Of a DNA stretch of 64,000 bases, positions 23,408-34,559 are shown piece after piece. The notes below the pieces were generated by a model, which ran no database searches, was not told the origin of the DNA, and saw only the letters and a program-made list of their open reading frames with translations. Source of the stretch: Gnetum montanum. Lineage: Eukaryota > Streptophyta > Gnetopsida > Gnetales > Gnetaceae. The stretch's first letter is position 1, and the number at the start of each line of letters is the position of its first letter. Position numbers and translations under genes: made by a program. Location: NCBI GenBank assembly GCA_015680685.1, contig MNCI01026893.1:244563-308562 (forward strand), in the 5' to 3' direction.

Positions 23408-23412
23408 GTATG
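23408..23412. repeat. Target-site duplication of A1, right copy (GTATG)
   Basis: Matches 5214-5218. Removing A1 and one copy restores the sequence TTTAGTATGGAACAAAGG. Confidence 0.85.
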
Positions 23413-24019
23413 GAACAAAGGGGGGTAATCCCCATTCATACCCCTCACTACAGATCACAGCTAGATCTAACCTCCAAAATGGACCTACATAACCAAGATC
23501 CTATCTAATCACTTCTAACCACCCCTAAGCTTTGAAAAACCTAGTTGAAAGTGGTCAAAACCTTTTGATTTGGTGGTTTCACACTAGGGGGAGGCATCAT
23601 CTATGCTAAGCACCTTGAACCTAGCATGGATGGATGGAAAGTAATACAAAGTTCTATAAATTGACCACCTAGTTACCATATTTTACCTTTCTACTCTTGT
23701 ACAACCTCCAATAGCCTATCTCTTGCATTCAAACAAGCCGACTTATGACTTTGTATCATATCCCATGTTGGTGAATTCCCCCTTCATGCCATCCACTATA
23801 GGGCCAACATGGGGGTTTAAGGGGGTATAACATAAAAATCCTCTTCCCTAACTTCTAGTGACCATAGTTCATGCATTGGGATCCTTGCTATTCCTTTATA
23901 ACCTCTGGTAGTTGATAACCTCCTTGGTTCTCACCCCTTTGGTTCTTACCCCCTAACATACCTTCCTAGAGAGAGGGTAGGGTGGTGGGGGAAGGAGGTT
24001 AGTTCTTAGCTTGGAAACA
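23413..24019 (+). other. Unassigned internal sequence of C upstream of the array
   Basis: No reading frame or repeat of note. G/C-run motifs similar to those of the array appear (for example near 23420 and 23820), so it may be diverged array sequence. Confidence 0.4.
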
Positions 24020-25299
24020 AGGGTGTAACCTTTAAAACCAATTTACAAACATTAAAGCTGATAAGTTTTGATCCTGGGCATTGTCATACAACTCTAGGAA
24101 CCCCAAGACTACACATGCATGCCCAAAATTAATCAAAATTTATCAAAAATTACTCCCTTAGGATCCTCCATGATGACACAGCCCTAGGAGGAGGGATCAA
24201 CATAAAAAAAACGGGGGTAACCTTGAAAATTAACTTAAAAACCTTAAAATTAATAACTTTTGATCTTGTGTAATGCCCGGTAGCTTTGGCAAGGTTGGGA
24301 ATGCACATGCATGCCTAAAACTAATCAAAATTTATTAAAAATTAACCCCTTGGGATCCTCCACATTGACACAACCCCCTAGAGGAGGGCTCAATATGGAA
24401 ACAAGGGGTTAACCTTGAAAATCAATAATACGACCTTAAAACTAACAAATTTTAATCTTGGATAATGTGCAACAGCTCCAAAAAACCTAGGAATGCACAT
24501 GCCTACCCAAAAGTGATCAAAATTTGTCAAAAATCAACCCCTTGGGATCCTCCATGCTAATATACCTTATAGATGGTGGCCTTACTATGGAAACAAGTGG
24601 AAAACCTTGAAAATTAACTTAAAACACTTAAAATTGATAACTTTTGATTTTGGGTGATGCCCAACAACTCCAGCAACCTTGGGAATGCACATGCATGTCC
24701 AAAATTGATACAAAATTATCAAAAATCAATCCCTTGGGGTCCTCCATGCTAATAGACCTTTGTAGGGGGGGGGTGTCATAGGGTGAAAACAAGGGGATAA
24801 CCTTGAAAATCCATAAAATGACCTTAAAACTGACAACTTTTGATCTTAGGTAGTGTCCAGTAGCTTTGGAAACCTTGGGAATACACATGCATGCCCAAAA
24901 CTAATCAAAATTTTTTAAAACTCAGCCCCCTAGGATCCTCCATGCTCACATACCCTCATGGAGGGGGGGTGTAGCTCAACATGAAAACAAAGGGATAACC
25001 CTAAAAATTAAATTAAAAAGCTTGGAAACCGACAACTTTTGATCTTGGGTAGTGAATAACACCAACAACCTTGGGAATCCACATGCATGTCCAAACCTTG
25101 GGAACCTAAAAATGGTCTCAAAATTGACAATGTTTGATCTTGGATGATGCCCAATAGAACCAACAACCCTGGGAATGTACATGTTGCCCAAGACTAGTTA
25201 AAATTCATCAGAAATTAGTCCCTCATAGTCTTCCACATTGACACACCCCCCTAGAGGGTGGGGGGTGGTGGAGGGGTGGGTGTGCTTAGCATGGAAACA

Positions 25300-25300
25300 A
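25300..25300. other. Ambiguous base (N) in the assembly
   Basis: A single N inside a unit of the array. A large part of a unit appears to be missing around it. Confidence 0.95.
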
Positions 25301-25385
25301 NGAAGCCTAGGAATGCACATGCATACCCAAAACTAAACAAAATTTGTCAAAAATTAGCCCCTTGAAACTCTCCACATTGACACAC

Positions 25386-25386
25386 N

Positions 25387-25421
<35 letters not shown>
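25386..25421. repeat. N followed by a 35-base G run
   Basis: This occupies the G-rich position of an array unit, where other units have 6-15 G. An 18-base C run lies at 25602-25619 in the next unit. Run length here is unreliable and adjoins an N. Confidence 0.85.
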
Positions 25422-25422
<1 letters not shown>

Positions 25423-26759
25423 GTTGGTTGAGCATGGAAACAAGGAGGTAACATGAAAAACCAATAGAATAACCTCAAAATTAACAAATTCTGACCTTGG
25501 GCAATGTCTAACAACATCGACAACCCTGGGAATGCACATGCATGCCCAAGACTGGTCAAAATTCTTTAAAAATTAGCCCCTTAGGACTCTCCATGCTAAT
25601 ACCCCCCCCCCCCCCCCCCTCAAGGGGATGAATGGGGGAGGGGGGTTGGGGGAAAGGTGGGGAGGGGGCCCTCAACATGGAAATAAGGAGGTAACATGAA
25701 ACATTAATAAAATAATCTTAAAATTAACAACTCTTGATCTTGGGTAGTGCCTCGTAGCATCGAAAACCTCAAGAATACACATGCATGTCCAAAACTGATC
25801 AAAACTTGTCAACTTTCAATCCTCCATGCTGAAATAGCCCCAAAGAGGGGGCCCTCAATGTGAAAACAAAGGGATAACCCTTTAATACCGAAAAATGACC
25901 TCAAAATTAGCAACATTTAATCTTGGGTAGTGTTTGGTAGCACTGGCAACCTTCGGAATGCACAGGCATGCCCAAGATTGATTAACATTTGTCAAAAATC
26001 AGCCCCTTGGAACTCTCCACATAGACACACCCCCTAGAAGGGGGGCTTAGCATGGAAACAAGGGGGTAAGATGAAAAACAATAAAATAACCTTAAAATTG
26101 ACAAGTTTTGGCCTTGGGTGATGCCTAGGAGCATTGGAAACCTTTGGAATGCACATGCATGCTCAAGGTTGATCAAAATTCATTAAAAATCAGCCCCTTA
26201 GAGTCTTCCATGCTAACACACTGCTTGGATGGGGGTCTTAGTGTGGAAATAAGAGGGTAACTTCAAAACTTAATATTAAAAGCCTTAAAACTAACAACTT
26301 TTGATGTTGGGTGATGCCCAGTAGCATTAGTAACCTCGAGAATGCACATGCATGAACAAAAGTAACCAAAACCCACCAAAAATCAGCCCCTTAAAACCCT
26401 CCACACTAATAGCATAGAAGCAAGGGTGTCTTAGCATAGGAGCTTAAAAAGTATTATTTTCGAGGCCCAAATAGCCTAGAAACAACCCCAACTATCCTGG
26501 AGAGTGATGAGGTTCCTCACTGGAACCTCAATAGGCTCAAGACAACATTGAGGTCCTACAAGGTAACATTAAGGTCTTTACCTAGTCATACAAAGATATG
26601 TTAGGCCTAGACCCATGCTTGGTATAACATAACATCATACTATACCCTAACATTATACTAATTAAGCAAAAAGCATGTAAGATAAGACCCAATTTAGCCT
26701 TGGTAGTTCGTGATGAGATCTCAAAAATGTAATGAGCTTGTTTCATTAGGACTTTCAAC

Positions 26760-27450
26760 TATATTTGCTAGTCCCTAGGAAAAATAGGAGTATCTATATT
26801 TGCATTGATTTTTGAAACCTAAATAAAGTAACTATTAAGGATGAATTCCCATTTCCTAGTATTAATCAGCTTGTCGATACCATAGTTGGGCATGCCTTAT
26901 TACCCTTTATGGATGGATTCTTGGGATACAAGCAAATTAGGATCAACCTAGGGCACCAACTTAGCACAATCTTCATGACCCCTTGGGGAACCTTTTGCTA
27001 TATAATGATTCCCTTTGGGCTTAAGAATATAGGAGCAACCTATCAATTTTCCATGAATTATATCTTTAGCAATTACATGCCATGTTTTCTTAATGATTAC
27101 ATGGATGACATAGTTGTTATGTACAAAGAGGCTAGTGATCATGCTAATGACCTAGATCTTGTGCTTAAATGGTTCCTCAAGTATAGTGTGTCTCTATTAT
27201 CAAGACTGGTAAGATGCTTGGCTTTGTAGTATTTGAAGTAGGAATACATGGTGATCTTGATAAGGTTAAGGCCATATCCAAATTAGTAGTACCTACCAAC
27301 CTTAAGGAGCTTTGGGGATTGCAAGGTAGATTACAATTTATTTGTAGGTTTATCACTAGGCCCAACACTTGCTTAGGAAAGGATTTTACTATGAGTGGAC
27401 ATATCAATGTCAAGAGGCCTTTGAAGACCTTAAGCAAGAGTTGACACAAC
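26760..27450 (+). pseudogene. Reverse transcriptase of element C
   Basis: Visible in order: KNRSIYICIDF (two residues before a TGA where relatives have Trp-Asp), PSINQLVDTIVGHALL, FMDGFLGYKQIRI, FMTPWGTFCYIMIPFGLKN, and the catalytic box LNDYMDDIVV near 27098-27120. After position about 27180 the frame shifts, and MLGFVVFEVGIHGDLDKV and LWGLQGRLQFI continue in the next frame. The canonical Tat box is YVDD; Met replaces Val here. Not functional. Confidence 0.85.
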
Positions 27451-27459
27451 TACCAATAG

Positions 27460-28330
27460 CATATTCTTCATACGATAAACATTTTTTCATCTACCCAGCC
27501 ATATTTGATACATCCATTGCCTCTATACTCTATCAAAAATGAGATGCTGAAGTAGAAATGCTAGTATACTATCTTAGCCATGCATTAGTATCCCACAAAA
27601 CCTAATACATTGAAGTGGAGAAGTATTGTCTAGCAATAGCCTTCTTATTGAGGAAGTGGAAACACTACCTCTTTAGGAGCCAAGTCAATATCATTTGCAA
27701 AGATAACTTGATCAGAGCCATAATAACCAATATTAATGATAGTATCCACATAGCCTAATGGAAATCCATAACCATGGAGATTGACCTTCACTACATCTTT
27801 CAACCCTCAATGAAAGATCAAGCTATAGTCATACAACTCATAGTTTCACCTATTACTGATCGAGTAACCATAGATGCTGAGTCCCTTGATGAGCATATCA
27901 ATACTATTAGCCTAGTACATGAGGGCTATGAGGTAGTCACGGACTTTGACAGAGCTTCAGCTACCCATGGGGCTAGTGTTGCTACAATCATAATGTTCCC
28001 ATCTAGTCAAATCCAACCTTTTACCTATCATTTTAAGTTCTGGTGTACTAATAACATAGTGGAGTACAACAGTTTGATCAAGGGAATGATGGTAGCTCAT
28101 GACCTATAAATTAGATGCTTAGTAATTAATGATTCTTAACTTGTGGTTAACCAAGTAATGGAAATCTATGCATGTAAATCCAAACACTTACAACCATATT
28201 ATGACTTAGGGAAATAATTATTACAATGGTTTGCAGACATTAATATCCAACACATACCTTGAAATGAGAATGTCATACATTAGCTCTTAGTGTGATAGCA
28301 AATGTGTTTAGTAATTTGATGACCTTAACT
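27460..28330 (+). pseudogene. First and second RNase H domains of element C
   Basis: The first domain is broken by stops (YLSHALVSHKT-like, AIAFLLRKWKHYLF-like). The second is open from 27774 to 28109: MEIDLHYIFQPSMKDQA is the linker, then FDRASATHGASVATIIMF and CTNNIVEYNSLIKGM. The first Asp position reads TDFDRAS where A3 has YFDGAS, and A3's Ala before the Glu is Val here. Confidence 0.8.
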
Positions 28331-28589
28331 ATAGATTGTGTTGTTCCCATCATGCAAAACATTGAAGAGACCTTTGTAGACATTTCCCATACTACTCCTA
28401 CCAGAGAGTGGTATGATGATATCAAGTTTTACCTTATGCATGGTGAGTCTTCACAAGGCGTAATTGGTATCCAAAAGGATGTTGTATGAAAAAGATCAAA
28501 GCAATATGTCATCATACGTGATAACACTTTATGTCAATGATCCTATGATAGTATATTACTAAAGTGCTTAGGTAAAATCAAAATTGAAA

Positions 28590-29650
28590 TAATTCTAGAG
28601 GAAGTTCATGAGGGTGTTTGCGGGAGATATATAGGACCAAGAGCCATGACTACTAAGATTAGCCAGTTAGGTTACTACTGGCCCCATATGGAAAGTGAAT
28701 ACATGCAAAAGCTTAAGCATTGTGAAAAATGACAATAACATAGTAATGTCATACATGTACTACCGACAGAGTTGCATACTACTTAGGTCACTTGGTCCTT
28801 TCAATGATGGGGGATGGATACCATTAGACCTATAACACCCAAGTCTTCCATAGGTCATAGCTACATCATCACTATAACTAAATACTTTACTAAGTGGGTT
28901 GAGGCTATTCCCTTAAGGAAAACTACATCCAAACAGGTTTGAAAATTTATCTTAGATAATATTGTTGTTCATTTTGGCATACACATGATCATAGTTACAG
29001 ATAATGGACCACAGTTTAGTAGCCACAAAATGAAATTTTCTATCATAACTTGGGCATTAAGCATTCTTTTTCATTGCCTTATTATCCTCAAGTCAACAGA
29101 TAAGTAAAAGTAATTAACAAGGCCATTATCCATTTGTTGAAGAAGATGCTCAATAATAGTAGATGTAAATGGCATGAGTGGCTTGTCCATGCACTATGGA
29201 CCTATAGAATGACCTATTGCATGGCAACTGGAGTAACCCCTTATAGCCTAGTTTATGGTTTTGAAGTTGTGTTGCATCTTGAATTATAGGTGCCATCACT
29301 TTGAGCAGCCTTGGTTAACTTCATCAATGATGAGAAAAACAAGGAGTTTTAGATAGTGGCCCTAAACTTGCTAAAGGAGCAATGCATGCAAGTGCTTACT
29401 CACATTGAATACTATTAAGAGAGATAGAAGAGGCAACATCACCATAATTCTATCAAATGTAAGATCAAGGAAGGTGACCTAGTCCTCAAAGCTATTTGTG
29501 AGCATGTGGATAAATTCTTAGCCAATTGGGAAGGGTCCTTCTTGGTCATCAAATCGTATGGTAATGGAGCATTCAAAATAGTTGACATGGATGGGAATGA
29601 GCTAGCCAATCTACCCAATCATTCCTATTTGAAGCCATATTACATGTAGC
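28590..29650 (+). pseudogene. Integrase of element C
   Basis: The zinc-binding region EVHEGVCGRYIGPRAM, with LGYYWPHMESE and a CEK-TGA in place of CxxC, is followed by the core GMDTIRPITPKSSIGHSY, KYFTKWVEAIPLRKTTS and VTDNGPQFSS. The two catalytic Asp are present and the third Glu is lost after a frame change near 29040. The C-terminal part ends in NGAFKIVDMDGNELA and SYLKPYYM before a TAG at 29650, a normal Tat integrase end. Confidence 0.82.
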
Positions 29651-29667
29651 TGATGATCATCAATAAG

Positions 29668-29900
29668 AGAGGCCTTAAATTGGCATCAAAGCCTATTGAG
29701 GCCTTAAATTGGCAACACAACCTAATGAGGCCTTAAGTTATTAACATGGCTTGCCAAGGCCTAACATTGGTAATAACATGACCTACCAAGGCTTTAAATT
29801 GGCAACATGGCTTGCTAGGGCCTAAAACTAGTAGCCCCATAGCCTACCAAGGCCTAAAACTAGTACTATGGCCTACAATGACCTTAAACTAACAACATTG
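29668..29900 (+). repeat. Short motif ladder after integrase (element C)
   Basis: About eight copies, spaced about 30-36 bases, of GGCCTTAAATTGGCAACATG and GGCCTAAAACTAGTA types. In the element's own sense orientation this is the same core (GACCTTAAACTAG) as in the A-family ladders. Confidence 0.7.
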
Positions 29901-30830
29901 GTGACTTGTATGACTTATTTTTATTCTTCATGTGACCTCTATATATCCATTGTAACATTGTAACATGCTTGATTTTCTTGTTTTTATTGTCCTCATGGAG
30001 TTGTGTTTACAAGATGAAGCTTGGAGCTATTGCAAGGGTGAAACTCATTATGGTAGAAATTCACCACATGACCTCAATGCATGAAATTCAATGATTTTGT
30101 CCTATTGTGTCAAGAGTGCTTGTATCATTTCTCTCTCTAAAACCACTCATTAAGCCCAACCCCATATCCTAATGATAACCTTCCCTACCCTAAGTAATGA
30201 TGTTGACCTATGTCTACCATTCATGCACTATAGCCATATTATATGTCCGTAGCATGCTCCATCCTCAAGTCCACTTGGATGTAGCAAAATTCATTCAATG
30301 GAAAAACTATTAAGTCCATTGAATGTAACACATATTATTTTAAGGGATAACTCTCAAGTCCATTGAGTGTAATGCAGTTCACTTTATGGGAAAGCTATGT
30401 TAAACTAGCATTGGCAATGAAACCCAATGAATGTTTCATCTCACAAAGGAGAAAAAAAGAAGAAGAAGAGGGAAAGAAATTTGCTAAGGAGCTAGATTGT
30501 CAAATAAGCCTCAAAGCCCAATGGTTGAAGAAATTTTGGAGAGAAGTGGTTGGTTCCTCAAAGACATTTGTCAAGTGATCAACACTTCAAAATATGTTAT
30601 TACAACACTATATCCATGTTGAGAACACTTGGAATGAATCATTAGCTTCTATGATCATGTCTCTAACTACCATTACCATTCCTCCATCATAATCCAATCC
30701 CGTCATGACAAGCACTCTTCAACATGGTTTGATACAAATGGATCAAGTGTAGAGAGGGGACATTAGTGGTGGACTTATAGTGGTGTTTTGTATTCTTTGT
30801 CGATGCATCTGGGATCCTCCAGACACCAAC
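29901..30830 (+). other. Noncoding 3' region of element C
   Basis: No recognisable domain. The short frame 30363-30578 has no homologue in the other elements. The last 60 bases (GTGTTTTGTATTCTTTGTCG onward) match the region before the A-family and D polypurine tracts. Confidence 0.5.
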
Positions 30831-30843
30831 AAAGAGGAGCCAA
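30831..30843 (+). other. Polypurine tract of element C
   Basis: AAAGAGGAGCCAA directly before the LTR start TGAAACACCACC. One base differs from the A-family tract. Confidence 0.8.
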
Positions 30844-32306
30844 TGAAACACCACCAATTTTCATGTTGAAACCTTTGTAATTCCATTCCATGAAACTTGA
30901 GGTAATATTTTATTGTAAATGTGAAGCTTGTAACTTATAAATGGAAAATCGCATATATTTCATACCTTTGGAGTTGAAAAATTTTTCATAAGTGACCAAA
31001 GCCTCATTTCCCAAGTGAGAAAAGTCACTTGGTGTTTATATTTTGGCTTGGGAAAGACAAAAATACCTTTTGACATGCCAAAAATGGCAATTTAATGGGT
31101 TTTATGGGGGGTATACATTTCTCTATGTTGACACACCTCCTATAAGGAGGTAATCTAGTTAGGAGACTTTAAGGCCAGCATGGAGGAGTGCAAGGGGGGT
31201 AGAACTCACCTAACCCTATTGTGGAAAAGGGGTAACCCAGCCTAGAATGGTTGAACTTCACCCCCAACATTGACCTTCCATCCCCCCTCAACATTGACAC
31301 TCTTTCCCCTAGGGGGGAGGGGGTCAACTAGCTAGGAGAGAGGGGGTTAGATAGTGTGGAGGGACTAGACAACTAGGATGCATGGGGGGTGGATCTCACC
31401 TACCCCTCTTGAACATGGAAAATAATTATTAGCAATTTGGTAGCCAATTTTCAGCTAATCAATTAGCAACTTGGCAGTCAATTTTAAGCCAATCATGTTA
31501 GCCATTAGTAGCTAATTTCCAACCAATCATGTTAGTCATTTATGACCAATTTGCAACTCAAATCATGGACATAACCCCATAAAAACCATATCTTGGCATC
31601 ATGTCATGGTCCCACACTTTCACAATTTAGCATCTTTGGCATTCTAGCATTCAAGAACTCTTACTTCCTTAGCAAAAACATAGCTTCTTAGTGCCTAGTA
31701 GCATGGACCCTATAAAACTTGTTACCCACTATTACTCCCTCCTTTGGATTTGTGAGCTTTGGGTGTCAATGGTACACTACCCCAGGATCATCAAATCCCA
31801 ACATGATGCACTTTGGCTATCCCAATCCTTCACATTTCCATAACCCCAAGCATCAAACAACATTATAGATCTAAGGTGGAGAAAAATGAGGTTTGATAGC
31901 ATCAGGATTCATAAAGATACCAAATCGTGGAGTTGATCATGGCTTCAACAAGCTTTGAATCCTTGCCCAAGTGAATCCCCCTTTGCCCCCTCTTCTTGGG
32001 CACCAATTTTGTACACATGTTTGCTCTCATTATTTGTTTATTTAATAAAGTTTATGATTTCATTTGGTGAATGATTTTAGAAATAATTATTATATTTTGA
32101 GTGCATCATTTCATAGATTTTCATATTTTTATACTACTTGTTACACCCTTGTTTTGCACCCCCTAAGTTCCTGGGTGATCTACTGGACCTTCTAGGGTAT
32201 CATGAATCCCATTTTTTCATATGGAGGCCCTAGGGGATTCAAGGTTGAGGTTTCCTAAGATTGAGGATCCTTGGGTTTCTTTTAGCAACTAAGATTGTCT
32301 ATCACA
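30844..32306 (+). repeat. 3' LTR of element C
   Basis: Begins TGAAACACCACC and ends CTATCACA. Its first 600 bases match 41531-42140, and its last 150 match the D LTR (CCTAAGTTCCTGGGTGATCT versus CCTAGGTCCCTGGTTGATCT). The sequence after 32306 belongs to the F LTR. Confidence 0.78.
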
Positions 32307-32630
32307 ACATGTTGGTCTTTGTGTTCTATTCTCTTATGTATTTATTGTGAGTCAAGATCTTATTCCTAGGTTGTGGAAGAGATTCTTTATTGGTTATTTC
32401 TTACATTAAGAATATTCATTGTATGGTTGTAAAGCCTCATGCACTGTAGTGTCATTGAGTGTGACTAGTTTTGGATGTTTATGAGTTTTATGAATCTTTT
32501 GATAATCTTCTAATAAACTAAGTTAAGATAGCTAGTTTTATTGTTTTCTAGAAAAAAAGTGTTATCTTTAGATAATATCTAGATTTGGTATTTAAATATG
32601 ATTTAATTATGTAGTAAACCTACTCCAGCA
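32307..32630 (+). repeat. Truncated 5' LTR of F (3' part only)
   Basis: Matches 38120-38445 (TGTTGGTCTTTGTGTTCTAT; CATTGAGTGTGA; ACATGATTTAATT-like). It ends CTCCAGCA at the position equal to CTTCACA of the 3' LTR. Confidence 0.82.
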
Positions 32631-32634
32631 TTTT

Positions 32635-32648
32635 TGGCATTAGGACTA
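32635..32648 (+). other. Primer-binding site of F (initiator Met tRNA type, mutated)
   Basis: TGGCATTAGGACTA, four bases after the LTR, matches the common plant site TGGTATCAGAGCTA at 10 of 14 positions. Confidence 0.65.
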
Positions 32649-32979
32649 TTTATGTTTGGTTCCTTGGAAATTATATTTATGTTTATTGTTGATTGCAAAG
32701 TGGTTGAGGATTTGTCAATTTTAGATGACACCAAAAAAGAAATAGATGCATGCACTAAATATAAACATGGAGAGCATGAAGTCGACCTTCAAGATAATAG
32801 TTTCTTAGTTAGATGAAATTATCACAAAGGTAGATAGAAATACTGGTCCTAGTCATATCTAGACACATGCAAGTGAAGAGCATGTACATTTAGATGAAGA
32901 ACTTTCATAGCCAAGTGGAGATGGAGCTGATGAAGAGGAAGGGTAATCTAACTATGGCAATGTAGGAAACCATCAATTA

Positions 32980-33890
32980 AGGATTTCAATGGAAGGAGAT
33001 CCCATTCCTCAAATGAGAAATCTAAGGGCTCCAATGGTGTTAAACACTTTTTCTCTAGGAAAGCTTGATGAGTAAGATGAGGCAAGGCTTGCTAGAACAT
33101 TTAGAAATGTTGTAAGACTTCCACTTGGGAAGTTGAAGACTTTTAATAGTGTAGATGGTACCAATGCTTTTCAAGTTGAATGAAGGTATTTGAAAAGAAT
33201 TTCTAGTTAGAAGAGGTACTGAATGACTTGAGGATACATATTATTTAATCTATATTAGAAGGCATGGCTTCTAATTGGTGGGAAAATGAGTCCTAGGATT
33301 ATGAAAGATGAAATGGTCAATCTATCAAAGATTGGGATATGATGAAATATAGGTTGAAGAGAAAATTTGAATAGTCTCACCAGAGATAAGAGAACATTAT
33401 AAAGTTTAAATTCCTAAGGCAAGGTGATAAAGATGTCAAACAATTCTACATTGAATTTTATGATCTATTCCATCAAGCTAAGGTGAATTGGGAAGAGTAT
33501 GAACAAGATTTAATCTTTTTAGGAGGTATCAAAATGGGGTACTAGTAGGAGTTATCTTTTTATGAGCCATAAAATCTTTATGAGGCTTATAATTTAGCAC
33601 TCAAGGTTCAAAAGAAATTAAGTGGATTTGAAAATAGGAGCAACCATACATTTAAGGTAAAGGAGAAGATATCTAGATGTATGAAGGGATTCAAGTTTAA
33701 ACCTAAAGGCTAGGAGGGTCGTTGTTACAAGAAAATAAAAGAGGCGATGAGAAGTGAAAATCCAGGAAGGATCAAGGAAATCAAGGCAAAGGTCAAGGCA
33801 AAAAATCATCAAAAATTCAGTGCTTCAACTATGGAGAGTGAGGAAACAAGTAATGGGAATGTCCACTTCACAAGGTAGTTAAGGACAAAG
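32980..33890 (+). pseudogene. gag of F with zinc-knuckle remnant
   Basis: Capsid-like text is split over frames (LARTFRNVVRLPLGKLKTF; then a region rich in Lys/Arg). At about 33820-33880 a CFNYGE...ECPLH segment is what remains of a CCHC zinc knuckle. Ten or more stops. Confidence 0.65.
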
Positions 33891-34059
33891 ATATGTAAAC
33901 CATGGAGGTAAAAGAAGCATCAAGCCAAGGTCATGAGAGAGGTAATTCTATTGCTGCAAAAATTGAGGATGTTCTTGAATTAAATTTGTCTACATTCATG
34001 GGAAATGCAAATAGAGGAGATCATCCTAATAGGAAATTTTGGTTTTAGATTAGGACTAT

Positions 34060-34340
34060 ATGTTTTCTTACTAGGGAATGAATTCATATTTTGATTGATA
34101 GAGGAGCCCAAAAAAATATTATTTTTTCTAGGATAGTTACTAGATTGGGTTTGGTAACTACTCCTTATCATAGACTTCATAAAGTGTATTGGTTGTCTAG
34201 AGATTTTCCTTAAGAGGTAAGGGAGCAATATACTATGAAATTTAAAATTGGAGGTTTTCATGATATTGTGAAGTATGATGTGATTCCAATAGATTATGAT
34301 GATGTCATTCTTAGTAGACCTTGGAATTTGACAATGGTAC
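34060..34340 (+). pseudogene. Aspartic protease of F
   Basis: ILIDRGAQKNIIFSRIVTRL carries the active-site motif with the Asp kept (IDRGA for IDSGA). The fold ends in YDVIPIDYDDVILSRPWNL, equivalent to the LG-PW signature. Frames are interrupted at 34215 (TAA). Confidence 0.75.
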
Positions 34341-34559
34341 TCAGTTTGATAGAGCAAGAAATATATGGAGTGTAGCTTTACCTTATGGAATCCATGATCT
34401 GATTCCTGTGATAGCTAAACAAGTGAGGTAGTAAAGCTTACTTAATGCTTCCTTAATCCTTCTATGAGAGATGGAATATATTAATGAACATGATGAAACT
34501 AGTTTTGATTTTATTATTATGACAACAGTTGCTACTAATCATGATGATATGTAGGTTGA

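Larger units (their letters stand above)
24020..26440 (+). repeat. Tandem array, about 190-bp unit, 13 units (element C)
   Basis: Each unit carries GGGAATGCACATGCATGCCC, then a segment like AATCAAAATTTATCAAAAAT, then CCTTGGGATCCTCCATGC, then a C/G-run segment, then ATGGAAACAAGGGG and AACTTTTGATCTTGGG. The CACATGCATG phrase recurs near 24112, 24303, 24492, 24686, 24884, 25080, 25175, 25313, 25532, 25777, 25960, 26151 and 26343. Most spacings are 183-198, with one short and some expanded units. The array ends about 300 bases before the reverse transcriptase. The same array, reversed, is in element D. Confidence 0.85.
23413..32306 (+). mobile_element. Tat-lineage element C, plus strand (left part lost to nested insertions)
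   Basis: Contains an unassigned leader (23413-24020), the 190-bp array (24020-26440), pol (26760-29650), a noncoding tail, polypurine tract and 3' LTR (30844-32306). Its left continuation is 4787-5213, on the other side of A1. The gag, protease and 5' LTR are not in the window. Two RNase H domains place it in the Tat lineage, related to but distinct from the A family. The 3' LTR ends in CA and is followed directly by the middle of another element's LTR, so C inserted into element F. Confidence 0.8.
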
